NCBI GenBank assembly: GCA_002503825.1
Contig: DASP01000012.1
Coordinates: 158,139-185,331 of the forward strand
DNA: 27,193 nt
Direction: 5' to 3'
Source of the DNA: Methanoregulaceae archaeon UBA467
GTDB lineage: Archaea; Halobacteriota; Methanomicrobia; Methanomicrobiales; Methanospirillaceae
Of this stretch, positions 1-8,514 are shown piece after piece. Position 1 is the first letter of the stretch; each line of letters opens with the position of its first letter. The notes beneath the pieces are model-generated. The model did no database searches and was not told the origin of the DNA. It worked only from the letters and a program-made list of their open reading frames with translations. A program made the position numbers and the translations under genes.

Positions 1-69
1 CCGTCCTGTGGTAACCCGGTAAAACAGGGGGCAAAATTCTGCGGATCCTGTGGGGCAAAGATTACCTGA
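1..69 (+). CDS. C-terminus of a zinc-ribbon protein (5' end outside window)
   Basis: Frame 1 is open from the first base to a TGA at 67-69 and encodes 22 residues ending a double-CxxC zinc ribbon. The visible part reads SCG-x10-FCGSCGA; the first Cys of the leading CxxC pair must lie just outside the window. This is the same short treble-clef ribbon carried at the N-terminus of the next two genes, but here it is C-terminal. The ribbon probably binds one Zn ion and serves as a docking or structural module; the rest of the protein is not visible, so no function can be given. A T6 run follows the stop. Confidence 0.7.
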   Translation, partial: PSCGNPVKQGAKFCGSCGAKIT

Positions 70-388
70 ACGCCCCTGTTTTTTATCAATTAATAATCTG
101 CGAAAATGGCAAAAAATCAGGAGAATTGCCGGATTTCAGCCAGGGGGCCAGTACAATCTTGCTTATTACAGGTCTTGAATGTCTCAAGAACCCGGTTATG
201 ATCCCCGTGAGCCACATCCAACGCGAAGAGACCGGTAGCGGCACATGGTGACCGTCGAAATTCCGGCAGATTACTTGACAGAGTTCTTCTGAAGAAGATC
301 TCTCTCAGATTCCCGGGCCAGGGGAGCGAAATGAATCTGCCCTTTTTATACGTGAAGGAAAAAAATACTGGTACAGAGTGGTGATGAT
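70..388. other. Intergenic region with promoter for the 389 gene
   Basis: There is no convincing coding sequence in this 319-base stretch. It holds a T-rich run just after the upstream stop (79-84, terminator-like) and a TATA-type element just before the next gene. Nothing else is recognised. Confidence 0.5.
343..350 (+). promoter_or_regulatory. TATA box and RBS for the 389 gene
   Basis: The element TTTTTATA at 343-350 is placed for a transcription start near 372. That gives a short leader with GGTGA at 380-384, four bases before the ATG at 389. The GGTGA matches the anti-Shine-Dalgarno of archaeal 16S rRNA and supports the chosen start. Confidence 0.55.
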
Positions 389-1063
389 ATGCCGTACTGC
401 GAGTCGTGTGGAGAAAAGGTAAAAGAGGGAGCTGCGTTCTGCCCTTCCTGCGGAGTAAAACAACAGCAAAGCGATATAAAGAGTGAAACAGAAGCAGAGG
501 GCCTGTTCTGGACGGCTAAATCCCAGGTAATCACCAGCAGGCCGGTGGTCGCCCAGATAATCATGGTTTTTGTAATCTCCTGTCTCATTGTCCTCGCATT
601 CATATTCATTCTTGGCGTCGATGCAGGAATGGCGGCAGCACCGTTCATACTCGGGATCATGATTTTTTTTATCGTCCTCGGCCTGATCATCGCCGCCGCC
701 ATCCAGTTCTTTACGAAGGGAGGACCTGACACCGATTTTGCGGTCACGAAAGAGGGCATCGGCTACCGTGCCGGGAAGGAATCGAAGGCCATCAACCGGG
801 CAACGCTGGCAGGGACCGCCATAGGCGGGTCTCTTGCCGGAGCAGGCGGGAGTCTTATCAATATCAGCCGCGAGATGGACTTCATGAGCTGGAAGGAAAT
901 GAGGAGCATCACCGTCTATCCACGGGAGAGGTCGCTCTTATTTTACAGGAGAATGCTATTCTTCCCGTTTGTGCTGTATTGCACCCCGGAGAACTTCGGG
1001 ACAGTGAAGGGGCTTGTCAGGAAATACGCCCCTGATGTCCCATACAAAGAGAAACGCTGGTGA
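389..1063 (+). CDS. Zinc-ribbon membrane protein
   Basis: This 224-residue protein starts with a zinc ribbon (Cys4, Cys7, Cys18, Cys21). A polar linker follows, then two hydrophobic helices at about residues 50-75 and 82-108. The soluble C-terminal domain (about 115-224) mixes a Gly/Ala-rich stretch with beta-type segments and resembles the PH-like domains often attached to such two-TM proteins; that resemblance is my inference. With two TM helices, the ribbon and the C-terminal domain should be on the same side, presumably the cytoplasm. No catalytic motif is visible. Its neighbours on both sides also carry zinc ribbons, so the locus looks like a small cluster of ribbon proteins rather than a metabolic operon. 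The start is supported by GGTGA four bases upstream. Function unknown. Confidence 0.8.
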   Translation: MPYCESCGEKVKEGAAFCPSCGVKQQQSDIKSETEAEGLFWTAKSQVITSRPVVAQIIMVFVISCLIVLAFIFILGVDAGMAAAPFILGIMIFFIVLGLIIAAAIQFFTKGGPDTDFAVTKEGIGYRAGKESKAINRATLAGTAIGGSLAGAGGSLINISREMDFMSWKEMRSITVYPRERSLLFYRRMLFFPFVLYCTPENFGTVKGLVRKYAPDVPYKEKRW

Positions 1064-1368
1064 CTGGCACCGTAATGACCCGTAACAGATGATACAGATA
1101 ATCAGGCGGCTCTTAATATTTCTCAAAATCCGACTCTGTTGGCATCTTACCAATAAGACCTGTTGGGTTCATTGTTCTGGCAGGAATGGTCCTTACCTCT
1201 TCCTGCCCCACCCCGCTGAAGGATTGTTTCCGGGCAGGATTGAACGGGGCCCGGGGACATTCAATAATTAATAGGGGCGGTTATTGTCCAGTTGCAGAGG
1301 CGGAACGAAATATTAAAGATTCCTGCTTATACCACAGGACATTAACAGTGTCTGAAACACGGAAAAAA
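1064..1368. other. Convergent intergenic region
   Basis: This stretch of about 305 bases lies between two convergent genes. Short open frames are present but have no ribosome binding site or recognisable composition. No repeat, RNA gene or clear terminator hairpin was seen. Confidence 0.4.
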
Positions 1369-2553
1369 TCAGAGCGATATCTTCAGGATACCCTGGAGTG
1401 CCTGTTGTGCATCACGCAACGGCATGGTGGCAAACATGGGATCGGCCTGAAGGGTTAACCGGTGCTGCGGGAATACCAGTGATATCGCCGGCTTCCTTCC
1501 CGGGTTGTAAACGACCTCCTGCAGTGATGAGTACGGGATGCAATAATTGACCCCGTCGGCGTCAAGAATATCGCCCGTCTGAATTGTCCGGAATACCTGC
1601 CACGGGGCGTCAGGAAAATCAGTACCTGCTGCGTATTCGCCCTGGGATATTCCCATTTTTCGACTCTCGTCTTTTAACCGCTTCGTAAAATCATCCCATC
1701 GTCCTTCGACCTCGTCCTCGCTCCCCGGGGATACTGCCAGGAGAAGCCGGCAGGTCGTAAAGACGAGGTTGAAGGTATACTGGAATTCAAAGTCCTCCGG
1801 TCCGGGTTCGAAACAGAGAGGGACGATGCTGATGACCGTTTCACCCGGAGTCCCGGAATTCCGGCTCTCCAGAATACGGGAGGTCAGTGCCACTCTCGCG
1901 GGGTAGAAACCTCCGAGTGCAAGGCGATAATGCTCTTCCCGGTCACTGGTGCGGAGAACAAGGAGGTCCTCCCCGTTGTTCCCTTCGGCAAGGTCTTCAC
2001 CGCGGGCATAAAGGATATCTGCGAGAGGTATGCTGCGGGATCCCGGGTACCCCGCGATGATCTGGTCCGGCGTCATGGAACCAAAACGTGTCCACGGGGC
2101 ACGGTCGAGGCCGAGCCGATCCCGGATTGACCCGACCCGTTCCTTCAGGCCGGCAGGGATCTTCCGGGGTTCGAAATATGCACACGGAAGGCCGGGGACA
2201 AGCGCTGCAGAGACCTGCCAGAAATCTCTTGCTGATATCTCCTCCTTCTCAAGCATTTCACCAAGGTGTTCCCGGATTGCATCTGTTTCACCTGCTAATT
2301 CACGGGGAATGCTGACGGCCGCAAGCGTATCCGGAGTGATGAGAAGGACGAGAGATGTTCTTGAAAACATCCCTCCCGGTGCACTTGCAAACGGGATAAC
2401 GACAGGTACAGTAAAATCCGGTGCCGGGACCTGCGGTTCAGGAAGAGTGGTCCCGCTCACGGCAGCCCCGCACTCTTCGCAGAACCGGGCCTCTGGAGAG
2501 AGGGGAGCTCCGCATTCGGTACAGAACCGGGGGGGATGGGTCACCTGCACCAC
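1369..2553 (-). CDS. Zinc-ribbon protein with internally duplicated soluble body
   Basis: This 394-residue protein has an N-terminal zinc ribbon (Cys11, Cys14, Cys25, Cys28) and no TM helix, so it is probably cytoplasmic. The body looks like two copies of one module, about residues 55-215 and 225-390. Each has a beta-hairpin containing L-[LV]-[IF]-T, then a helical stretch, then an APW-x-x-F segment, an I-x-x-G/A motif and an IP-[LY]-x-[DS]-[IL] strand. The start is a GTG at 2553: it is the first possible start after an upstream in-frame stop, and no ATG precedes the ribbon. I do not recognise the body as a named family; a PH-like lipid- or protein-binding fold is one possibility. Its gene converges with the 389 gene, which carries the same kind of ribbon. 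Confidence 0.75.
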   Translation of the reverse strand: MVQVTHPPRFCTECGAPLSPEARFCEECGAAVSGTTLPEPQVPAPDFTVPVVIPFASAPGGMFSRTSLVLLITPDTLAAVSIPRELAGETDAIREHLGEMLEKEEISARDFWQVSAALVPGLPCAYFEPRKIPAGLKERVGSIRDRLGLDRAPWTRFGSMTPDQIIAGYPGSRSIPLADILYARGEDLAEGNNGEDLLVLRTSDREEHYRLALGGFYPARVALTSRILESRNSGTPGETVISIVPLCFEPGPEDFEFQYTFNLVFTTCRLLLAVSPGSEDEVEGRWDDFTKRLKDESRKMGISQGEYAAGTDFPDAPWQVFRTIQTGDILDADGVNYCIPYSSLQEVVYNPGRKPAISLVFPQHRLTLQADPMFATMPLRDAQQALQGILKISL

Positions 2554-2979
2554 CCGGAAATGCCGTACCGGGTGGCCGGCGAATACTGCAGCTGAATCCA
2601 GGCATGCCTGGGGGGATTTGAAGAATTCATCTGGTATCTTACGAACCGGGAAAAATTAAGCATCAGGTATCTCCTGAAAAGATCTATTGGAACTCCTTGT
2701 ATCTAAACAGATCCGGATGACCCCTGCAGGGGATAATCCTCCTGCCCTGCTCCGCTTAAAAAGGAGACTGAATCCGGCATCCCGGAGGGGCTGTTTCTAC
2801 TGAAAAAAATGATCTGCTTACCTTTTTTGTCCCCGTTACCCGGCATCAGGGATCAATGAAAATTGACGGGTATGAAAAAGTCCGGTTACCATTCGCCAGC
2901 TTCTTTGTTCACTCATCGACGAGACGGAATCATCGACTCCTGAATAGTATCCGGACCCGAAATGGCCTGTTCAGGCAGC
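2554..2979. other. Intergenic region upstream of the 2553 gene
   Basis: This 426-base stretch lies between two minus-strand genes. A weak TATA-like CTTAATTTTT on the minus strand (about 2651-2661) could drive the 2553 gene with a leader of about 75 bases. A 54-codon plus-strand frame from 2857 runs into the end of the PKD gene, but has no supporting signal. Nothing else is recognised. Confidence 0.35.
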
Positions 2980-4161
2980 TCATCCAAGTTCGTCATAGCG
3001 GTTGCGCCTGCGCCAGATGAGAATCCCGATCCCCGCAATAATGGCAATAAACACGATTGCAATAATATAAAACCAGGGAATGGTCAGATCATTCTGTCCT
3101 TCGGACGCCACTTCTGCGGCAGGTTTCGATAGAGCCGCAGCCTGCATGGCGGATGCCCTGGTTGGCCCGGCACTCGTTACCGGTGCCGTCGCCTTTGTCG
3201 TGATTACAGGGGTCGGACTTATCACAATGATATAGGTGGTGCGTTTTACCTCATCGCTGCCGTCAGATCCCGTCGCAATCAGGGTCACCGTGTATTTACC
3301 CGGGGCGGAGTAAGTATGGGAAGGGTTCTGCAGGGTGCTCGAACCGTCGTCACCGAAGTCCCAGTCCCATGTGGTCGGGGATCCTGTGGAGGTGTCGGTG
3401 AACGTCACAATGAGTGGTGCAGTGCCGGTCAGGGGAGATGCGCTGAATCCTGCCTCTATCGGGGATACTGTGGGTGATGTCGTAGTCTGGGTGGTGGTGG
3501 TCGTGGTCGTTTCGGTTTCATACACGGAAATTACATCATTCCGGATAGCAGTATAACTGCTCCCCCCGATTACCACGTTTAATGCCACGGAATAGGTTCC
3601 TTCACCGGTATAGGTGTGAGACGGATTCTGTACATAACCGGTCGAACCATCTCCGAAATACCATTCCCACGAGGTCGGGTACCCGGTGGACGTATCGGTG
3701 AACTGGACTGTCAGCGGAGATGCCCCGGAGATGGGTTCAGCACTAAACCAGGCGGTCTCACTGCTTTGCGAAGATGCTGCTGATGTCGTCTGGGTAGTCG
3801 TCGGGACTGTCGTGGTTGCGGTCGTCTGGACTGTGGTCGCTGAGGTCGTCGGCACCGTCGTGGTTGCGGTCGTCTGGACTGTGGTCGTTGACGTCGTCGG
3901 CACCGTCGTGGTTGCCGTTGTCTGGACCGTGGTCGCCGAGGTTGTCTGGGTGGCCGTCGGGACCGTCGTAGTGGTGGTCGTCTGGATCGTGGTCGCCGAG
4001 GTCGTCTGGGTGGTATTGTCTGCTCCCACCGCCGGGAACGCAATACTGATGAAAATAACTGCAATTATCAGGGCCATAGCTGTTGTCCCTGGTATCAGGC
4101 CCTGTCCTGTCATCCGGGACTGTTCCAGGATTGTGCTACTCCGTTTCCTCCCTTTCGTCAT
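2980..4161 (-). CDS. Membrane-anchored PKD-domain surface protein with Thr-rich stalk
   Basis: The 393-residue product has a basic N-terminus and a signal or anchor helix (about 27-47). A Thr/Val/Gln/Pro-rich linker follows (49-129). Two PKD domains come next (about 136-214 and 235-315), each with the FTDTSTG, W-x-W-x-FGD and NPSHTY signatures. A short TTTT spacer separates them. The protein ends with an Ala-rich linker, a TM helix (about 360-382) and a basic RRRNR tail. Known PKD domains are extracellular beta-sandwiches used in archaeal envelope proteins, and the Thr-rich linkers are probable O-glycosylated stalks. Topology is therefore outside PKD domains with a cytoplasmic tail. GGAGG lies 10 bases before the ATG and supports this start. 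It is probably an S-layer-associated or adhesion protein; the ligand is unknown. Confidence 0.88.
   Translation of the reverse strand: MTKGRKRSSTILEQSRMTGQGLIPGTTAMALIIAVIFISIAFPAVGADNTTQTTSATTIQTTTTTTVPTATQTTSATTVQTTATTTVPTTSTTTVQTTATTTVPTTSATTVQTTATTTVPTTTQTTSAASSQSSETAWFSAEPISGASPLTVQFTDTSTGYPTSWEWYFGDGSTGYVQNPSHTYTGEGTYSVALNVVIGGSSYTAIRNDVISVYETETTTTTTTQTTTSPTVSPIEAGFSASPLTGTAPLIVTFTDTSTGSPTTWDWDFGDDGSSTLQNPSHTYSAPGKYTVTLIATGSDGSDEVKRTTYIIVISPTPVITTKATAPVTSAGPTRASAMQAAALSKPAAEVASEGQNDLTIPWFYIIAIVFIAIIAGIGILIWRRRNRYDELG
3775..4017 (-). repeat. 48-bp periodic Thr-rich coding repeat
   Basis: Within the PKD protein, residues 49-129 repeat with a 16-residue period; the Val-Gln pair recurs at residues 79-80, 95-96 and 111-112. 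At DNA level, copies of a roughly 48-bp unit rich in GTCGT/GGTCG follow each other with few changes. Near-identity at the nucleotide level suggests recent expansion or homogenisation by slippage or recombination, so length is likely to vary between strains. Confidence 0.7.
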
Positions 4162-4312
4162 ACGTACCCTTCCTCCGGCCTCTCTCCACTGTTGTTCGTT
4201 TTTCTGGTTCCTCTATAGAATCTGTCTCTCTTCTCTCTGCAAAAAGTTTCGTGTGCCTGCGGTCCATGGCGGAACCTGTCGATTGATTTCAAGGTAGAGG
4301 TAGGCATTATTG

Positions 4313-4327
4313 TATAATATATTTTAC
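4313..4327 (-). promoter_or_regulatory. TATA element for the PKD surface gene
   Basis: GTAAAATATATTATA read on the minus strand. It is the best TATA-type element upstream of the 4161 start and predicts transcription from about 4293, with a leader of about 130 bases. Confidence 0.45.
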
Positions 4328-4616
4328 AATTTGTGTGGTCTTCCACTCTGCATCCAGGCATTTCTACCGATCGTACAATGCGCCCCCGGTTCAACCCTGT
4401 TCACTGATACGCAGAACGTTTGCAAATTTCTGCTTTGCTTAAATCCTTCCTGTAATCTCACTACACCTCTACCGTCACATTCCTTATCACGAAACTCCCG
4501 GGACAGATGCCTTGGCCGTTTTCACCCCCCATACTGCGATCGGGACCGTGCTCTATAATTTTTAAACTACCAGCTCCCGGTAAACCCTGCCCGGGTCAAT
4601 TCCATACGCGGGGAGG

Positions 4617-4647
4617 GACAGGAAGTGGGTGCGAGTCCCCTCCTGTC
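4617..4647. other. Inverted repeat / hairpin in intergenic DNA
   Basis: GACAGGA at 4617-4623 pairs with TCCTGTC at 4641-4647. An inner GGG (4627-4629) can pair with CCC, leaving a loop around TGCGAGT. The loop resembles a T-arm loop, but no other tRNA part surrounds it. There is no T-run, so it is not a standard terminator. Function unknown. Confidence 0.35.
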
Positions 4648-4787
4648 AGAACAATGAATCCAAAAAGTTTGACAGATATGAGGATATCGGCAAAGCCAAA
4701 AATCTATATAAAAAAATCACATGACCGCTTTTTAGAATACCGGTTTATACGATATGAAAAAGGACAGAATTTTTTTAAAAATTTGAA

Positions 4788-5636
4788 TTATTCCCGCTTC
4801 ACCGGAATCTGGACCTCGGTCAGCAGCTCGTCAGACGGCGTCTCATCCGGGTTGTTGAGGTAGAGCTGCCGGTCCGGCCCTTCAGTCTCAAGCCCGTGCT
4901 CTGCGGCGAAACGGAACGCATTCGCGAATGCGACTGAAAAACCGTCGTGTTCATACGGCCCCTTGTAGACGACCGAGATCACCGTTGCTGCCGGCAGCGT
5001 CCTGACCGAATATGCCGGGTCATCTGTGACCACCTGCCCCCGGACCGGCACCGCCATCTCTATATCGGCATCGGTCTCGCGGTACTCCTCGTCAAAGCAG
5101 AGCGACATGCAGGGGCCGGTGATTGCAACGCCGTTCTTCTGATTTGCAGGGCTGAAAATGATTGCAAACAGTTCTTCCGAAACCTTTGAGCAGACTTCCT
5201 CGTAGGTCCCGGTCCGGCGTCCTGATATGATCCTCATTGCCGGCACTTCTTTTATGACTGGTTCTGATACGTTCATCGCAAACAACTCCGAAAAATCCCT
5301 CTTCTCCATGAGGAGGGACTGTATCTTCTCCAGCCGTCCGATCTCAGCCATCGTTTCCCGGTGACGCCGTGCTATCAGTCTCCGGACCGTCCCGTCATCG
5401 TCTTCAGCGAGAGCATCCAGGATCTCCGAGATCTCTGAGAGCCCGAACCCGAGGTTGCAGAGCGTCCTGATCTTTAACGCCGTCTCGATCTGGCTGACGG
5501 TATAATAACGGTACCCGGTAAACCGGTCCCGGACTTCGGGAACAAGAATTCCCCTGCGGTCATACAACCGCAGTGCCTTCTGCGAGAGATACGTCAGGCC
5601 TGAAAATTTACCGGTGGTGATTCGATCGGCTGGCAT
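4788..5636 (-). CDS. MerR-family regulator with GyrI-like effector-binding domain
   Basis: This 282-residue protein has the BmrR arrangement. An N-terminal MerR winged helix-turn-helix spans about residues 10-80, with the signatures LSQKALRLYDRRGIL and GYRYYT. A coiled-coil dimerisation helix runs from about 85 to 118. A C-terminal domain of the GyrI/AraC-effector-binding type (about 125-282) includes a VYKGPYE segment and an acidic loop. Known BmrR-type proteins bind hydrophobic cations or drugs in this domain and activate exporters. No exporter is adjacent here; the nearest MFS exporter, at 19166-20668, sits next to its own MarR gene. A minus-strand TATA element about 30 bases before the ATG predicts a nearly leaderless mRNA. 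The ligand and target genes cannot be told from sequence. Confidence 0.88.
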   Translation of the reverse strand: MPADRITTGKFSGLTYLSQKALRLYDRRGILVPEVRDRFTGYRYYTVSQIETALKIRTLCNLGFGLSEISEILDALAEDDDGTVRRLIARRHRETMAEIGRLEKIQSLLMEKRDFSELFAMNVSEPVIKEVPAMRIISGRRTGTYEEVCSKVSEELFAIIFSPANQKNGVAITGPCMSLCFDEEYRETDADIEMAVPVRGQVVTDDPAYSVRTLPAATVISVVYKGPYEHDGFSVAFANAFRFAAEHGLETEGPDRQLYLNNPDETPSDELLTEVQIPVKRE

Positions 5637-5662
5637 AATACACTCAAAGGATTGTCACGGAA

Positions 5663-5672
5663 GAGATATAGC
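5663..5672 (-). promoter_or_regulatory. TATA box for the MerR-like gene
   Basis: GCTATATCTC on the minus strand, centred about 31 bases upstream of the ATG at 5636. This spacing predicts a transcript with a leader of only a few bases. Confidence 0.5.
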
Positions 5673-5917
5673 AGGTATTTCTCTGCCGCGGGTCAGGGTT
5701 TGTCGTACACGGTTCCATTCATTTATTCAATGATGTGGCAATGTCTCTCGCGGGGTCTGATAAGGATGGCCCCGGGAGCTGCCGGAAAGGTTACCGGGGG
5801 CACCAATCTCACATGACCATCCTCATAATTACCTTTTATGACAGGTTACTGCCGGAACAGACCGGCTCGTTGCACCCTTCCTGCACGGGTTCACACCGGT
5901 AAGGGGGAACCGGACAC

Positions 5918-8146
5918 CTATTCAGCTTCATCCACTGAAATACCATAGTGTTTTTTCAGAAAATCCCGCACCATCCCTGATTCGAGGTATCCCAGGTCAA
6001 GCAGGGTAATGATCCGGTTAATCTCGTAACACTGATGTATGATCTTCCCGAAGACCTGGCCTTCTTCAAGGCTGGCATACCCGATGATTATGGAAACCGG
6101 GTTTCTGATCTGGTCGTTCAGGATTGCCAGCTGCTCCATGTTACGGGCGATCTGCGAGATGGCCTCTTTCCTTTCGAGTTCGTTCTGTTTCCGCTCGGTG
6201 ACGTCCCTCCCGATCAGCTGGGCTCCCGAAATCTTCCCGTCTTTTATAACCGGTGATGCAACCATCTCAATAGTTGCATAATCCCCGTGCTTTTTCCGTA
6301 TCCGTATCTCTGCCTCCAGGGTAGAACCCTGGTTGATCTTTTCCATTAAAAAAATGACTTCGTTCATGTCTTCAGGCATGACAAACACTGCCGGAGACCT
6401 GCCGATGACCTCTTCGGGAGAGTATCCAAGGATCTTCGTGACAGACGGGGATACATACGTCGCGCTCCCGGTTATATCCGTGAGAAGGATGATATCAGAA
6501 CTTCTTTCGGCTACACCCCTGAAACGCTCTTCACTCTCGGCAATGACCTTTTCTGCCTGTTTTCGTTCGGTGATATCCCTGTCGATGGCGACAACGTATT
6601 TTTTTGTTCCGAGGTCGATGAGTCCGGCATTGATCTCCATCGGGAATACTGATCCGTCCTTTCGCCGGTGCATCACCTCGCCGCTCACCCATTCCCCTTT
6701 CAATGCTTTTTTGAACCGTTCGGGTGCTCCCGACCTGGACTCCTCCACGTCGAGATCGGTAATTTTCATCGTTTTTAATTCTTCCAGTGAATACCCGTGC
6801 TTTTCCAGGGTAGCTGTATTGGCATCGATGATCCTGCCCCTGTTTTCCCCCTCTGCTTCGAAGATGTAGATACAGTCCGCGGCACGTTCAAAAAGCATCC
6901 GGTATTTTTTCTCACTCTCGCGGAGTGCCTCCTCTGCTTTCACCCTGACGATGAAGTTCCCGAGATAGGAGGCAATAGTCTCTACTGCAACCCTCTTTTT
7001 TACCGGGAGGACGTCCAGGGTATGTGATGCGAGGTTAATGCAGGCGATTACTTTTTTATTGCTGATGATGGGGATGACTGCAATGGCCATTAACCCCTCC
7101 CGGCCCTCTGCTTCACCGCTTTCAATATCCAGGTTCCTGTACGTGGAATACACGGGTGTCCCCGAAAACGCGATCCGGCCCTTGTCGGAATCCGCACTGA
7201 TTATCCCGGTCTGCCTGACAAAATCCCCGGTTAAACCGGTCGAATACACCAGTCCGAGGTCCTGCGTTTCGGGATCAACAAGATAGATCCCGCCGGAGTC
7301 CATATCCGACAGGTTGATCGCAATCCCGAGGCCGAGCGAGAGGATCTCGGTCATCGGGTGCCCTCCGGCAACGGACACAGCGAGTTGTTGTTCCGCCTTG
7401 ATCTGTTCCGCCGCGAGGGCCCTGTCGGTAACGTCAATCCCTATGGCGACATACCGGTGAAGAATTCCTGTTTCATCCGGAAAAGCCCGCGTATTCCAGG
7501 ATATTGTCTTCTTTTCGCCTGTTTTTGTCCTGATTTTAGTTTCAAAGTTCTGGAAAAACTGCTTTTCACCGATAATCTGAAGGATCGTCCGGGTGACTCC
7601 CTTCCGGTATTCACGGTCCGGGTAGAGCATCTTCCAGATTGTATTTTTTCCCACTACCTCGTCTGCCCGGTACCCGCTGATCTCTTCTGCCGCCTGGTTC
7701 CATACGATAATAGTCCCGGAATCATCAAGGACGGCAAGCCAGACATTCGCATTTGATACAATACACTCGTTAAATTCACTAATACTACGATATTGCTGCT
7801 GTTTCTGGTGGAGTCCTGCGGAAAGAGATGCGACGACAACCGCCACACCGATAAATGCGATGGACCGGAATACTGCGCTGATTATCTCGATACTATTTGA
7901 ATAATCAAAAAATATGACCAGCAGGAGGTAGAGAAAACTGAGAACGGCCGAGTATCCCACCCCTTTTTTCTGGTAGTGATATGCGATGAGGATGACAGGA
8001 AAATAAAACAGGTGGCTGAAAACGGTGTTGATCCCTTCGGTAAGACAAAACATCGTTATAAGAAGGATTGAACAGCTTGAGACGATACAAATAAGCCTCC
8101 ACTGCGGTTCGGTAAAGCCTGACCCGATCCGATCATTGAAAGCCAT
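5918..8146 (-). CDS. Membrane PAS-GAF-PAS-PAS sensor with degenerate HisKA-like end
   Basis: From the ATG at 8146 the product has 742 residues. Four hydrophobic helices occupy about residues 15-112, then PAS1 (about 125-245), GAF (about 255-400), PAS2 (about 410-530) and PAS3 (about 535-655). A helical C-terminal domain of about 80 residues follows. At the position of a histidine-kinase H-box it has LNDQIRNP (678-683 for DQIRNP), with Asp where the phospho-accepting His would be. No N, G1, F or G2 ATPase boxes follow, so it cannot act as a conventional kinase. It is more likely a sensory or dimerising partner for other signalling proteins. An in-frame TTG at 8182 would extend it by 12 residues, but that codon abuts the TATA box, so ATG 8146 is preferred. 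No output domain is fused. Confidence 0.85.
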   Translation of the reverse strand: MAFNDRIGSGFTEPQWRLICIVSSCSILLITMFCLTEGINTVFSHLFYFPVILIAYHYQKKGVGYSAVLSFLYLLLVIFFDYSNSIEIISAVFRSIAFIGVAVVVASLSAGLHQKQQQYRSISEFNECIVSNANVWLAVLDDSGTIIVWNQAAEEISGYRADEVVGKNTIWKMLYPDREYRKGVTRTILQIIGEKQFFQNFETKIRTKTGEKKTISWNTRAFPDETGILHRYVAIGIDVTDRALAAEQIKAEQQLAVSVAGGHPMTEILSLGLGIAINLSDMDSGGIYLVDPETQDLGLVYSTGLTGDFVRQTGIISADSDKGRIAFSGTPVYSTYRNLDIESGEAEGREGLMAIAVIPIISNKKVIACINLASHTLDVLPVKKRVAVETIASYLGNFIVRVKAEEALRESEKKYRMLFERAADCIYIFEAEGENRGRIIDANTATLEKHGYSLEELKTMKITDLDVEESRSGAPERFKKALKGEWVSGEVMHRRKDGSVFPMEINAGLIDLGTKKYVVAIDRDITERKQAEKVIAESEERFRGVAERSSDIILLTDITGSATYVSPSVTKILGYSPEEVIGRSPAVFVMPEDMNEVIFLMEKINQGSTLEAEIRIRKKHGDYATIEMVASPVIKDGKISGAQLIGRDVTERKQNELERKEAISQIARNMEQLAILNDQIRNPVSIIIGYASLEEGQVFGKIIHQCYEINRIITLLDLGYLESGMVRDFLKKHYGISVDEAE

Positions 8147-8514
8147 GGTAATCAGTAGATGACGTTGATGAAATTTAAACAATCGGTTTATCGCTCATCA
8201 GAGCGCTTCACGCTGTTCCTTCACTTTTTATCGGATGCTGTTCCGTATCTCACGGGCAGGGGCAGTAACAGCTCCCCGGGGTATGCCTTATATAGCAGGC
8301 CGGGACTTTTTTCTGATACTATTGTATATGGAGATATGTCCGGTTACCGCCTCTTCGTGTCACCGGCTGACCAGGGGGAGGCCTTGTGCAGAAAGAGACT
8401 GCCCTGATCCTGACTCACACACGGGATCATCTGTAATGATGGGAATGCATGAAAAGGTTCACCTGTGATACTATCCCTGCCCCGGTACACGCAGGGAACC
8501 GGAAGACTGATCGC
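8147..8514. other. Intergenic region between the two PAS sensor genes
   Basis: This 368-base stretch contains the TATA box of the downstream sensor gene. It also has a second TATA-like GCTATATAAGG on the minus strand (about 8287-8297) that may be an alternative, further upstream promoter. No gene is supported. Confidence 0.4.
8171..8178 (-). promoter_or_regulatory. TATA box deciding the start of the 742-residue sensor
   Basis: TTTAAATT on the minus strand is centred about 28 bases before the ATG at 8146. That is the canonical distance for a leaderless archaeal transcript. It argues against the TTG at 8182, which lies upstream of the predicted transcript start. Confidence 0.55.

Larger units (their letters stand above)
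4162..4787. other. Long intergenic region (626 bases) with promoters and a hairpin
   Basis: No credible gene is seen. On the minus strand, GTAAAATATATTATA (4313-4327) is a strong TATA element that would give the PKD gene a leader of about 130 bases. On the plus strand, a TATATAAA element lies near 4704 but faces no gene. It is followed only by very short frames before the convergent MerR gene, so it could drive a short non-coding or antisense transcript. An inverted repeat at 4617-4647 is listed separately. The region is AT-rich near 4700-4790, including an A/T run just past the end of the MerR gene that may serve as its terminator. Confidence 0.45.

Noticed and set aside
2857..3021. 54-codon plus-strand frame from 2857
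   Set aside because: Runs antisense into the conserved C-terminus of the PKD gene and has no promoter or ribosome binding site.
3686..4297. Val-rich plus-strand and Arg/Pro-rich minus-strand frames over the Thr-rich repeat
   Set aside because: They are other-frame translations of the stalk repeat of the PKD gene, with no start signals.
4617..4647. tRNA 3' half or cobalamin-type riboswitch suggested by GGTGCGAGTCCC
   Set aside because: The 5' acceptor, D-arm and anticodon arm are missing, and the flanking stem pairs directly around the loop. The conserved cobalamin core before and after is not present, and no target gene follows on the plus strand.
8147..8182. TTG start extending the membrane PAS sensor by 12 residues
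   Set aside because: The codon abuts the TATA box and lies upstream of the predicted transcript start.
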